Part shown: piece by piece, positions 17,148 through 26,352 of the stretch
Position numbering within the stretch: the first letter of the stretch is position 1
How the letters are laid out: every line of letters begins with the position of its first letter
NCBI RefSeq assembly: GCF_900129275.1
Contig: NZ_FQUX01000001.1
Location: forward strand, 124,001-188,000
Direction of reading: 5' to 3'
From: Arenibacter palladensis
GTDB lineage: Bacteria > Bacteroidota > Bacteroidia > Flavobacteriales > Flavobacteriaceae
Length of the DNA stretch: 64,000 nt
The notes under the pieces: model-generated
The model's input: only the letters and a program-made list of their open reading frames with translations
Databases searched by the model: none
Told to the model about the DNA's origin: nothing
Position numbers and translations under genes: made by a program

Positions 17148-17456
17148 ATGATCAAAAATAATTGCCCCTTGCACTATACCCTGAACCTAATTGGCACCAA
17201 GTGGAAGCCTTTAATACTGTTCCATCTCCTTGAGGGACCTTTGAGGTCAGGAGTTTTACAAAAGAAGATCTCCGGTATTTCCAATAAAATGTTTACTCAG
17301 ACCGTCAGGGAATTGGAGCTGGACGGACTAATTACACGGGAAGTTTTTCCCGTGGTACCCCCAAAAGTGGAGTACAGCTTGACCAATAAGGGGAAATCCC
17401 TAGAGAACATTTTAAGGAATATGGACGAATGGGGCGCTACTTTTTATAAGGACTAA
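17148..17456 (+). CDS. HxlR family winged-helix regulator
   Basis: A 102-residue MarR/HxlR-type DNA-binding protein. It shows the family N terminus NNCPLHYTLNLIGTKWKPLI, the recognition-helix region ISNKMFTQTVRELELDGLI and the wing PPKVEYSLTNKGKSL. Cys6 sits where redox- or electrophile-sensing HxlR proteins such as YodB keep their reactive cysteine. It probably controls itself and the divergent VOC gene through the repeats at 17081-17110. It is convergent with the beta-lactamase gene, with only seven bases between stops. Confidence 0.88.
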   Translation: MIKNNCPLHYTLNLIGTKWKPLILFHLLEGPLRSGVLQKKISGISNKMFTQTVRELELDGLITREVFPVVPPKVEYSLTNKGKSLENILRNMDEWGATFYKD

Positions 17457-17463
17457 GACCTTT

Positions 17464-18267
17464 TTATTCGAATAGTCTTACGGTATAATCCAATAGTTCG
17501 GTACCCCCCGCTATTCCGTGCCCAGGTATTACCGTCTTGGCGGTAGGATATTTTTGTTTTATTTTTCTCACCGTATTGGACCAGACCATTACATTGGCAT
17601 CCTCCAAATTGCCTTTGGCAGCACCTACTTCCTTAATAAGGCATCCTCCAAAAACGGTATTGTCCTGGGGGAAGTAAGCTATTACATTATCCTTGGTATG
17701 GCCCTCCCCAAAATATTCTACATATGCCTTTTTGCTCCCAACATTTAAAGTAAGGCTATCGGCAAAACCGTTCAAGGGCTTTGAGAATTCTTTGTCATTG
17801 GCCCCCAACAATTCCATGGTTTTATTGGATGCATATGTTGAAATGTTGTATTTAAGGAAGGTTTCCAACCCTCCAACACAATCTCCGTGAAAATGTGTTG
17901 GCACCACCGCTTTTATTTCACTATTAAGCTTTTTGGACACATAGTTTATCAATTCTTGAGAACTTTCATCATCCGTTGGGGTGTCAAAAACTATCGCTTC
18001 ATTTTCGTTTACAACCAGCATCCCATTGCAGGCCACCCTGCCAAAATCATTGGTATTTAAGAATGAAACATGTTGGTATATGTGGTCCGATAGCTGATGA
18101 ACTATTAAATTGTCTGATTTATAAACTATTACGCTCTCCGTTTTGGAAGCTTCTTCGGTTTGATCGATAAGTTTCTGATCGGTTTGTTTTTGCTTGTTTG
18201 GAGCGCCATTACATGAAACAAGCATTAAGCCTAAAAAGAAAAAGAGAATTATTATGAATTTGGACAT
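17464..18267 (-). CDS. Subclass B1 metallo-beta-lactamase, lipoprotein form
   Basis: Predicted zinc beta-lactamase (267 aa) that would hydrolyse beta-lactams including carbapenems. All six B1 ligands are present: HFHGD (His125, His127, Asp129), GHTKDN (His190), FGGCLIK (Cys209) and IPGHG (His250). Cys209 in GGC separates B1 from B2/B3 and from other MBL-fold enzymes. The signal FLGLMLVSCNG has a lipobox with Cys19, so the enzyme should be membrane-anchored, as NDM-1 is. A -7 element lies at 18299-18306. No mobile element is nearby, so it looks intrinsic to the chromosome. Activity is not shown by sequence alone. Confidence 0.88.
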   Translation of the reverse strand: MSKFIIILFFFLGLMLVSCNGAPNKQKQTDQKLIDQTEEASKTESVIVYKSDNLIVHQLSDHIYQHVSFLNTNDFGRVACNGMLVVNENEAIVFDTPTDDESSQELINYVSKKLNSEIKAVVPTHFHGDCVGGLETFLKYNISTYASNKTMELLGANDKEFSKPLNGFADSLTLNVGSKKAYVEYFGEGHTKDNVIAYFPQDNTVFGGCLIKEVGAAKGNLEDANVMVWSNTVRKIKQKYPTAKTVIPGHGIAGGTELLDYTVRLFE

Positions 18268-18298
18268 AACGGAGATATATTGGAATAATGGAATAGCG

Positions 18299-18306
18299 CA
18301 AATATA
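18299..18306 (-). promoter_or_regulatory. -7 promoter element of the metallo-beta-lactamase gene
   Basis: The minus strand reads TATATTTG (TAnnTTTG), 32 bases before the ATG, with an imperfect TTTA about 20 bases further upstream. Confidence 0.5.
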
Positions 18307-18460
18307 GGATACAGTGTTATTATTCTAAATGGAAGTTTTTAAATTATATGATATTTTACAAATCGGAATAAATGATTTCCCCGAATAGGCCAACCCAATG
18401 GCAGGTGTTATATCCAGACCGTTGTTAGAAAGCACACTGTTTTTAGGGTACAACTTTAGG

Positions 18461-18706
18461 TTATTCTAAATTCCTTCGCACAATTTCGTTGCCTGTTTCC
18501 CCAAAATATTCAGGGATAATTTTTTGCCACAACTCCATACCGTTTTGAGTTATCCCTAAAGCATAAGATAGTACCCTTAATGTGTACCCTCTTGGTTTTA
18601 CTCCTGACAAAATACCCAGAATGGTTCTCATTGATAAGCCCGCTTTCTCAGCCAGTTCATCTTGAATAAGATTTAGTTTTTCACGATATTCACAAAGTTT
18701 GGACAT
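18461..18706 (-). CDS. XRE-type helix-turn-helix regulator, short
   Basis: An 81-residue protein with a Cro/C1-type HTH at about 8-60 (REKLNLIQDELAEKAGLSMR, then TILGILSG, then TLRVLSYALGI). The tail MELWQKIIPEYFGETGNEIVRRNLE is unlike a dimerisation domain of known kind. Small XRE proteins of this size act as repressors or orphan antitoxins; no toxin gene is adjacent. It stands alone between the beta-lactamase gene and the divergent DUF2126 gene. Its target is not visible. Confidence 0.75.
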   Translation of the reverse strand: MSKLCEYREKLNLIQDELAEKAGLSMRTILGILSGVKPRGYTLRVLSYALGITQNGMELWQKIIPEYFGETGNEIVRRNLE

Positions 18707-19009
18707 ACTTTAAAATCAGCAGCAGGATCATAAATGGATTTACGCCATTAAATTTAAAGCCTTATAGGCCATTGGCCATAGCCTTTATCCCAAATACCTT
18801 TTCTTTCCCCATAGGTTCCTTTTAACACCAAGGAGACCAACAACAATCCCAGAGAACAAATCGTTCAAAAATCCTTTCTAGATTATCAATCTAGCAAAAA
18901 GGAATGTCGATTAATTTTTTATGGATAAAATTTTGACCTATATGCATTTAACAAGAGGGATTCCTGATTTTAGTGCTTATCTTAGGGCATATTGAAAATT
19001 TGATTGTCC
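18707..19009. promoter_or_regulatory. Intergenic region with a palindrome upstream of the DUF2126 cluster
   Basis: Divergent interval between the XRE gene and the transglutaminase/DUF2126 gene. The only clear structure is the palindrome CTAGATT-ATC-AATCTAG at 18878-18894, about 120 bases before the start codon, a candidate regulator site. No gene is seen. Confidence 0.4.
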
Positions 19010-22000
19010 ATGGCATTAAAAGTAGCAATTTCCCATAAAACCGTTTACAAGTATGACAGAAGGGTAAACCTTTCACCACATATTTTTAGGTTAAGGCCCG
19101 CACCACATAGCCGAACGCCCATAGAGGCATATTCCATAAAAATTAAGCCTGAAAATCATTTTTTCAATTGGCAGCAAGACCCTTTTGGCAATTACTTGGC
19201 CCGCATTGTTTTTCCGGAAAAAACAGCAGAACTCTCGGTAGAGGTAGAAATTATTGCGGATTTAAAGACCATTAACCCCTTTGATTTTTTTGTAGAGGAA
19301 GCCGTTGAGAATTTTCCGTTCACCTATTCTGAAGATTTAAAGAAAGAGCTTCTCCCCTATTTGGAAGTAACGGAAAAGGGTCCGTTGCTACAGGAATGGT
19401 TGGAAAAGCTGGACTTAACTCCGATGCGGAGCATTGATTTTCTAATTGGCCTCAATCAAAAATTGTACACCTACCTCAACTACACCATCCGTATGGAGCC
19501 GGGTGTACAGACCTGTGAAGAAACCCTGGACAGGAAGTTGGGTTCTTGTAGGGATTTTGCTTGGCTTTTGGTTCAGACGTTACGACATTTGGGATTGGCG
19601 GCCCGTTTTGTATCGGGATATTTGGTACAGTTAAAGTCGGATGAAAAATCCTTGGACGGTCCTTCCGGCCCAGAAGAGGACTTTACCGACCTCCATGCTT
19701 GGGCAGAAGTATATTTGCCCGGCGCGGGCTGGATAGGGTTGGATGCCACCTCAGGGCTTTTGGCAGGGGAAGGCCATATCCCCTTGGCCTGTACACCTTC
19801 CTTTGAAAGTGCCGCACCGGTATACGGATTAACGGACCCCTGTGAAACGGAATTTGAGTTCGACAACTCCGTAACCCGGATTTTTGAGTCGCCCCGAGTA
19901 ACCAAACCTTATACCGAAGATCAATGGAAAGCCATTTATAATTTAGGCTTTGCCGTAGAAGAGGAACTTCAGCTAAATGATGTAAGATTAACTATGGGTG
20001 GGGAACCTACCTTTGTTTCCATAGATGATATGGAAGCGGAAGAATGGAATACCGCAGCAGATGGGGAACACAAACGGGAATTGGCGAGTTCCCTTTCACT
20101 CAGGCTATTGGATGCCTTTGGCAAAGGTGGAATGTTGCACCATGCCCAGGGCAAATGGTATCCGGGGGAACCATTGCCACGTTGGCTTATTGGTATTCAT
20201 TGGCGAAAAGATGGGGAATCCATATGGAAAGAACCCAAATGGCTGGCCTCCTTTACAAAGACCTATACCATCCCAAAAGATATTACGGACACTTTCCTAA
20301 AGACATTGACCAAGTATTTGGACTGTCCCGATGAAAGTATAATTCCGGCATTTGAAGATGCTTTCTACTTTTTGTGGGAAGAAGGCAAATTGCCGGTAGA
20401 TGTGGAGCCAAAAGATTACAAAAAAGAGGACACCGCATTAAGGCGAAAGTTGGGGGAAGTGTTGGAACAGGGTATTGGCAAAACCGTAGGCCATATATTG
20501 CCTTTGGCTAAAAGTAATGACCACTGGATTACAAATACCTGGGAGTTTAGGGGCAAACATCTATTTCTAACCCCTGGAAATTCCCCGATTGGACTACGAC
20601 TTCCCCTGGAATCCTTGCCCAAAGAACCGGAAGTACCATCAGAACCTACTGCGGAACCCGAACTGTTCGAAGATAGGCCAGGATTAAAAGCTTATGGAAA
20701 AGACCTTCAGGAGCGTATCAATTCCAAAACGTCAAGATCATCCACCAAAAAACAACCTTTTGTCCGTACAGCCCTCTGCGCCGAGGTACGGGACGATAAA
20801 TTATTCCTTTTCCTACCCCCTCTGAATAGTGCGGAGGACTTTTTGGATTTAATTGCAAGTATTGAGGCAACTGCCAAGGAACTGGAAATTCCGGTAATAT
20901 TGGAGGGATATGAGCCTCCTAGGGACAACCGTTTGGAAGTTCTGAAAATTACTCCGGATCCAGGCGTTATTGAGGTAAATGTTCATCCCGCCAAAAATTG
21001 GCAAGAGCTTACAGACAATACCTTGAAGTTATATGAAGAAGCAAAAAAATCTCGTTTAGGGACAGAAAAATTTATGCTCGATGGCAAGCATACGGGCACA
21101 GGAGGAGGCAACCATGTTACTTTGGGAGGAATCACTCCCGCGGATAGTCCCTTACTTCGAAATCCGCAACTCTTGCGTAGCCTACTTACATTTTGGCAGC
21201 ACCACCCAGGGCTTTCCTATTTGTTCTCTGGAGCGTTCATAGGCCCTACCAGTCAGGCACCACGTGTAGATGAGGCGCGATTGGAAAATCTCTACGAATT
21301 GGAAATTGCCTTTTCCCAAATTCCAGAAGATAAAGAGGTGCCTTTTTGGTTAACGGACCGATTATTCCGCCATTTATTGACCGATATTACAGGAAATACC
21401 CACCGTGCCGAGTTCTGTATAGATAAATTATATTCCCCTGATTCCTCCTCGGGTAGATTGGGAATCTTGGAGTTGAGAGCTTTTGACATGCCACCACACG
21501 CACAGATGAGCCTCATGCAAATGCTACTGGTACGTACTTTGGTCTCTTGGTTTTGGAAAAAGCCTTACAAACATAATCTGGTGCGTTGGGGTACGGAATT
21601 ACATGATAAATTCTTGTTGGAACATTATGTAAAAGAAGATCTTAGGGATATCGTTTCACAATTAAATGATGCCGGTTACCCCTTTAAATTGGATTGGTTC
21701 GACCCATTTTTTGAATTCAGGTTTCCCTTATACGGTATGATAGAGATCAATTCCATGCAGATAGAACTCCGCATGGCCATAGAACCCTGGAACGTATTGG
21801 GCGAAGAAATGTCAGGCAGGGGAACGGCACGATACGTAGATTCCTCCTTGGAAAGGGTACAGATAAAAGTGAAAAACTTTACGGAAGAGCGTTACAGCCT
21901 AACCTGTAACGGTGTAAAAATAATATTGAGCCCTACTGGTATTAAAGGCGAATATGTAGCGGGGGTCCGCTATAAAGCATGGGAACCTTGGTCTGCGCTT

Positions 22001-22336
22001 CACCCCACCATTGGGGTAGATGTGCCTCTGGTCTTTGATATTGTAGATATGTGGAACAAAAAATCCATTGGTGGATGCACCTATTTCGTAGCTCATCCAG
22101 GCGGACGTTCTTATGATACCTACCCAGTAAATAGTTATGAGGCAGAATCAAGGAGAATTAACCGATTTTGGGATTTTGGGCACTCACAGGGTGAAGCAAC
22201 ACCGATGGAAATGGGCCCTACAACAAATTTTAGTGGTAGGATGGTAGAACCTAAGCCTGCTTCCAATACATTTGTATACAAAGAAATACCTATAAATCCC
22301 GAATATCCACATGTGCTGGATTTGCGGAAGAAGTAA
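19010..22336 (+). CDS. Transglutaminase-like / DUF2126 fusion protein
   Basis: A large cytoplasmic two-part protein of 1108 residues. The first 270 or so form a bacterial transglutaminase domain with its own N-terminal beta region; the Cys of GSCRDFAWLL (about 180), the His of DLHAWAEVY and the Asp of GLDATSG form the Cys-His-Asp triad. The rest is DUF2126, which contains GGNHVTLGG and LGILELRAFDMPPHAQMS and has been predicted to be a carboxylate-amine ligase of glutamine-synthetase-like fold. It is followed after 13 bases by the ATP-grasp/alpha-E gene. A TTG at 19004 is in frame; ATG 19010 is preferred. Confidence 0.88.
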   Translation: MALKVAISHKTVYKYDRRVNLSPHIFRLRPAPHSRTPIEAYSIKIKPENHFFNWQQDPFGNYLARIVFPEKTAELSVEVEIIADLKTINPFDFFVEEAVENFPFTYSEDLKKELLPYLEVTEKGPLLQEWLEKLDLTPMRSIDFLIGLNQKLYTYLNYTIRMEPGVQTCEETLDRKLGSCRDFAWLLVQTLRHLGLAARFVSGYLVQLKSDEKSLDGPSGPEEDFTDLHAWAEVYLPGAGWIGLDATSGLLAGEGHIPLACTPSFESAAPVYGLTDPCETEFEFDNSVTRIFESPRVTKPYTEDQWKAIYNLGFAVEEELQLNDVRLTMGGEPTFVSIDDMEAEEWNTAADGEHKRELASSLSLRLLDAFGKGGMLHHAQGKWYPGEPLPRWLIGIHWRKDGESIWKEPKWLASFTKTYTIPKDITDTFLKTLTKYLDCPDESIIPAFEDAFYFLWEEGKLPVDVEPKDYKKEDTALRRKLGEVLEQGIGKTVGHILPLAKSNDHWITNTWEFRGKHLFLTPGNSPIGLRLPLESLPKEPEVPSEPTAEPELFEDRPGLKAYGKDLQERINSKTSRSSTKKQPFVRTALCAEVRDDKLFLFLPPLNSAEDFLDLIASIEATAKELEIPVILEGYEPPRDNRLEVLKITPDPGVIEVNVHPAKNWQELTDNTLKLYEEAKKSRLGTEKFMLDGKHTGTGGGNHVTLGGITPADSPLLRNPQLLRSLLTFWQHHPGLSYLFSGAFIGPTSQAPRVDEARLENLYELEIAFSQIPEDKEVPFWLTDRLFRHLLTDITGNTHRAEFCIDKLYSPDSSSGRLGILELRAFDMPPHAQMSLMQMLLVRTLVSWFWKKPYKHNLVRWGTELHDKFLLEHYVKEDLRDIVSQLNDAGYPFKLDWFDPFFEFRFPLYGMIEINSMQIELRMAIEPWNVLGEEMSGRGTARYVDSSLERVQIKVKNFTEERYSLTCNGVKIILSPTGIKGEYVAGVRYKAWEPWSALHPTIGVDVPLVFDIVDMWNKKSIGGCTYFVAHPGGRSYDTYPVNSYEAESRRINRFWDFGHSQGEATPMEMGPTTNFSGRMVEPKPASNTFVYKEIPINPEYPHVLDLRKK

Positions 22337-22349
22337 TTCATAAATTATT

Positions 22350-24911
22350 ATGCCAATAACAAGTACCAGCTGGTTAAGTAATTATATTACCGAATATAAG
22401 AATGATGAAATGTTTACACCACAAAATGGTGTAAAACCTTATTGGAACAAACTTCTCACGGAATTTGATAAATTGGGTTACGACGGATTAATGGCCCGCC
22501 AAAGGGATATAGATTGGCTACTTTCAGAAAACGGCGTTACCTACAATGTCTACAATGACCCGCAGGGAATGCACCGCCCATGGAACCTGAACGTTGTACC
22601 CTTTTTACTCCGCCAGGCCGAATGGAAAACGGTAGAGAACGGTTTAAAACAACGTGCACAGCTTTTAAATTTGGTCTTAAAGGATATTTACGGCGAAGGC
22701 AATCTCATAAAAAACGGCATTGTGCCACACGAAGTAATTCACGGGCATCGTGGATTTTTAAGACAATGTAGCGGCATTGAATACAGCACGGAAAAATTTC
22801 TTTCCATTTATGCGGCAGATCTTTCGCGTGGAACGGACGGTAGACTATGGGTAGTGAACGACCGTGCAGAAGCACCTTCCGGAATGGGGTACGCTTTGGA
22901 GAATCGGTCTACTACCAATAGAATTCTCCCAGAAATCTATGCCAAAATGAACGTAAAGCGACTTTCCGGTTTCTTTAAGGAATTTAACCAGATGCTCGTT
23001 GATGCGTCCCCTATAAAAAAAGATAATCCCAATATTGCCATATTGACCCCGGGATCGCACAATGAAACCTATTTTGAGCATGCCTATCTCTCCTCCTTCC
23101 TGGGCTACCCATTGGTACAAGGGAACGACCTGGTGGTAAGGGACGGTTTTGTATGGATGAAATCCTTAAAAGGACTTAAACAGATAGACGTTATTTTACG
23201 TAGGGTAGACGACGCATTTACAGATCCCCTGGAACTAAGGGAGGATTCCCAATTGGGCGTTGCAGGATTATTGGATGTAGTGCGCAGAAAAAATGTTTCC
23301 ATTATAAACCCAGTGGGTAGCGGGGTAATAGAAAACCCAGGCCTAATTCCTTTTATGCCGGCTATAGCCAGATACCTTCTAAACGAGGATTTGATCCTAC
23401 CACAAATAGCATCCTGGTGGTGCGGACAGGAGCAGGAAAGAAAATTTGTATTGAATAACTTATCCCAATTGGTGATCAAAAGAATAGACAGGACCAACAG
23501 GGAAAGTATCCATTTTGCTGAGTTTATGACCACGCAGCAGTTAAATGACCTAAAAAGGGAAATTGAACTAACGCCTTATCGATTTGTGGCACAGGAGAAA
23601 ATAAGCTTTTCTACGGCTCCAAATCTAGTTGATGGAACTATTGAATCCCGAAACCTGGTAACCCGTACCTTTTGCATAGCATCGAACAACGACTACAGTG
23701 TGATGCCCGGTGGGCTGGTACGTGTAGCTCCGGACAGGGAAACCATTAGGGTATCCAACCAAAGGGGTGGCACAAGTAAGGATTTTTGGGTTTTGGAAGA
23801 CGGCCCGGTAAAGGAAGACATAACCAGGCACTGGCAAAAAAGGAGTTCCTTGGCCGCATCCGGTTTAAACGATCTGCCAAGTCTTACCGCCGAGAACTTG
23901 TATTGGGCAGGGCGTTATGTAGGCCGAACTTTGGTCAACGCCCGTTTTTTACGCATGGTTATGCGGCAAATGGCCTTGGTGCAGAACAAAAATGAAAAAC
24001 CAGATTCTGTTAAACTTCAGGTCCTCTTTAAAGCAGTTACCCACTTAACGGGCACCTATCCTGGCTTCGCCGAAAAAAGCCCAGACGGAAAAATGGCTAT
24101 GGAAGACCCAATGCAGGAAATGTTATCCGTAATATTGGATAAGGACAGACCCGGAAGTCTAGCGCATAACCTTGCCATGTTCGGCAATTCCTATTATTCC
24201 ATACGGAATTTGTGGTCTTCGGATATGTGGCGGGTTTTCGAAAATATTCAAAAAATTTGGCAATCCTTTGAAGAAGGTCAGGATCGTTCCATAAACAAAA
24301 TCTTAAAAGTACTCAACCAACTTATCACCCGTTTAATAGCGTTTATGGGCCTTATAGAGGAGAGTATTTTAGTACAACAGGGATTACTACTATATTTTAT
24401 TGGCCTCCAATTGGAACAAAGCATGTTGACCATAACCAAATGTCGATCCCTGCTTACCATTAAATACGAGGAACAGGTAGAGTACGATCTCTTGGAATAT
24501 TTGTTGACCAGTCACGAAAGCCTTAATATTTACAGATACAGCTACAGGTCCCACATTCAATTGGAGCACTTATTGGACCTTGTAGTATTGGACTTGGAAT
24601 ACCCAAGGTCCTTGACATTTATGTTGAACAGGATCCAAAAAGACATTGCACGTTTACCGCATTCCCGAAAGGATAACAACTTAAGCAATTATCAAAAATA
24701 TGTTTTCGACGCTTTCTCCAAATTGCGATTGGCAGAGTCTTCCAATTTGGTAAAAACTAAATCCGAAACCGATTATTTCAGGGAGGACCTGGATGAGTTG
24801 TTGGAAAATCTCTCAGAACTATTATACAGAACATCGCAATCCATAAGCAGCACCTATTTTAACCATACGGACAAACAAAATCAATTGGTCACCCAATCCT
24901 TTCCTTTTTGA
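22350..24911 (+). CDS. Circularly permuted ATP-grasp / alpha-E fusion protein
   Basis: An 853-residue fusion. Residues 1-500 are a circularly permuted type 2 ATP-grasp ligase (DUF404/DUF407 type), with YNVYNDPQGMHRPWNLNVVP, ILTPGSHNETYFEHAYLSSF, QIDVILRRVDD and SWWCGQEQERKFVLNNLSQL. Residues 520-850 are the helical alpha-E domain (ENLYWAGRYVGRTLVNARFL at its start). In many bacteria these are two genes; here they are fused. The family is predicted to make amide bonds in a small peptide. It lies between two transglutaminase-type genes, one base before the next start, so the three are translated together. Confidence 0.9.
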   Translation: MPITSTSWLSNYITEYKNDEMFTPQNGVKPYWNKLLTEFDKLGYDGLMARQRDIDWLLSENGVTYNVYNDPQGMHRPWNLNVVPFLLRQAEWKTVENGLKQRAQLLNLVLKDIYGEGNLIKNGIVPHEVIHGHRGFLRQCSGIEYSTEKFLSIYAADLSRGTDGRLWVVNDRAEAPSGMGYALENRSTTNRILPEIYAKMNVKRLSGFFKEFNQMLVDASPIKKDNPNIAILTPGSHNETYFEHAYLSSFLGYPLVQGNDLVVRDGFVWMKSLKGLKQIDVILRRVDDAFTDPLELREDSQLGVAGLLDVVRRKNVSIINPVGSGVIENPGLIPFMPAIARYLLNEDLILPQIASWWCGQEQERKFVLNNLSQLVIKRIDRTNRESIHFAEFMTTQQLNDLKREIELTPYRFVAQEKISFSTAPNLVDGTIESRNLVTRTFCIASNNDYSVMPGGLVRVAPDRETIRVSNQRGGTSKDFWVLEDGPVKEDITRHWQKRSSLAASGLNDLPSLTAENLYWAGRYVGRTLVNARFLRMVMRQMALVQNKNEKPDSVKLQVLFKAVTHLTGTYPGFAEKSPDGKMAMEDPMQEMLSVILDKDRPGSLAHNLAMFGNSYYSIRNLWSSDMWRVFENIQKIWQSFEEGQDRSINKILKVLNQLITRLIAFMGLIEESILVQQGLLLYFIGLQLEQSMLTITKCRSLLTIKYEEQVEYDLLEYLLTSHESLNIYRYSYRSHIQLEHLLDLVVLDLEYPRSLTFMLNRIQKDIARLPHSRKDNNLSNYQKYVFDAFSKLRLAESSNLVKTKSETDYFREDLDELLENLSELLYRTSQSISSTYFNHTDKQNQLVTQSFPF

Positions 24912-24912
24912 A

Positions 24913-25803
24913 ATGATTTTTAACGTTAAACATACTACCAAGTACGAATACAATGCTCCGGTAATTTATTGTCACAATATTGCTACGCTGAGGCCAAGGG
25001 AATCCAAAGGCCAGCAATTATTGGATTATAAAATACAGATAACACCACAGCCGGCAGAAATTTCGGAACGCATAGATTATTTTGGAAATTATATTACGCG
25101 GTTTTCGATACAGACAGAACATATAGAATTAAAAGTAACAACAAAAAGTAAAATAGTACGGGATTATGCCCAGTTCCAGGATTCTTTTTTTTCCGAGGTA
25201 TGTAGGGGAATTACCTTGGACCAAACCCTTTTGGCGTTAAGAAGTACGGACCCTGACATATTGGATGCTAGACAATACATCCTGGAATCTATATTTATTG
25301 GACGTGCGGATAATAATATACGGGATTATGCCGAGGTCTCCTTTAAAAGAAATCGGTCAGTTTTTGATGCCGCCTTTGAATTGATGCAACGTATTTATAC
25401 CGATTTTCAGTTTGTATCAGGGTTTACCAGCATTTCCACACCAGTTGCAGAAGTAATGAAGGAAAAAAAAGGGGTTTGCCAAGACTTTGCCCAAATAGCC
25501 ATTGCCTGCATCCGGTCTGTAGGACTGCCCGCCAGGTATGTTAGCGGCTATATAGAAACGGTACCCCCTAAGGGCAAAGAGAAATTGGTAGGAGCAGATG
25601 CTTCCCATGCCTGGTTCTCTATATTTATACCCGGTTTTGGATGGGTAGATTTTGACCCCACCAATAATCTAATCCCCATGGACCAACATATTGTGGTAGG
25701 TTGGGGCAGGGACTACTATGACGTACCCCCTTTAAAAGGTGTAGTGTACGGAAGCGGCAAGAGCAAGCTTAAAGTAGCGGTAGATATACAAGCCGCTATG
25801 TAA
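24913..25803 (+). CDS. Transglutaminase-like cysteine peptidase family protein
   Basis: A 296-residue cytoplasmic protein with a bacterial transglutaminase N-terminal domain (about 1-80, starting FNVKHTTKYEYNAPV) and a catalytic core. The triad is visible: Cys189 in KGVCQDFAQ, His232 in ASHAWF and Asp248 in WVDFDPTNN. No signal peptide is present. In related clusters this protein is thought to cleave or transfer the peptide made by the ATP-grasp enzyme. Its ATG comes one base after the upstream stop codon. It is the last gene of the cluster; convergent with the response regulator gene. Confidence 0.9.
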   Translation: MIFNVKHTTKYEYNAPVIYCHNIATLRPRESKGQQLLDYKIQITPQPAEISERIDYFGNYITRFSIQTEHIELKVTTKSKIVRDYAQFQDSFFSEVCRGITLDQTLLALRSTDPDILDARQYILESIFIGRADNNIRDYAEVSFKRNRSVFDAAFELMQRIYTDFQFVSGFTSISTPVAEVMKEKKGVCQDFAQIAIACIRSVGLPARYVSGYIETVPPKGKEKLVGADASHAWFSIFIPGFGWVDFDPTNNLIPMDQHIVVGWGRDYYDVPPLKGVVYGSGKSKLKVAVDIQAAM

Positions 25804-25926
25804 TACCCAAAGCGGGCCGTCTGTTTAAACAATATCATTAAGTTATCCAATGTGCTCAATGATCTTGGAGTTTTTTCTCCGGGAAATGTACCGATATTGG
25901 AACAGACTCCTAGCAGGTTTTACCAT

Positions 25927-26352
25927 CTAATATTGATTATGATACCACTCACTTGTAGGTAAATGACCAATCAGGTTTTTGATTCCCTCCTTCGATATTG
26001 GTTTTACCAAATAACCCGAAAGCTCACTAATTTCTTTTGCCATAGCTATATCACTTGGATTATTGGATGATGTTAGCAGGTATATATTGATATCCTTTTT
26101 TATTTCGGTCTGGAGTGACTTATATTCATTTAAAAACTCCCATCCGTCCATAAATGGCATGTTCACGTCCAATAGGATAATATCCGGAAGATTGGTGGCT
26201 GCACCCAGATTCTGTTTAAGGAAATCAATTCCCTTTTCACCATCGGAAAAAAACTTTATCTTAATATCCGGACTTATTTCAGCAATGGTATTCTTCATTA
26301 TAAACTGAAAAATCTCATCGTCATCGATTAGAAGAAAACTTAGGTTATTCAT
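25927..26352 (-). CDS. Single-domain response regulator
   Basis: A 141-residue receiver domain without an output domain. It shows the acidic pocket LLIDDDE (10-13), phospho-acceptor Asp62 in ILLDVNMP, the conserved LLTSS switch threonine/serine, and Lys in YLVKP. It overlaps the 3' end of the histidine-kinase gene by eight bases, so the pair is translationally coupled. With no DNA-binding domain, it must act by protein contact or in a phosphorelay. Confidence 0.92.
   Translation of the reverse strand: MNNLSFLLIDDDEIFQFIMKNTIAEISPDIKIKFFSDGEKGIDFLKQNLGAATNLPDIILLDVNMPFMDGWEFLNEYKSLQTEIKKDINIYLLTSSNNPSDIAMAKEISELSGYLVKPISKEGIKNLIGHLPTSEWYHNQY

Noticed and set aside
19010-25803. Anbu proteasome-like peptidase in the ligase cluster
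   Set aside because: No gene of that family is present next to the cluster or elsewhere in the window.
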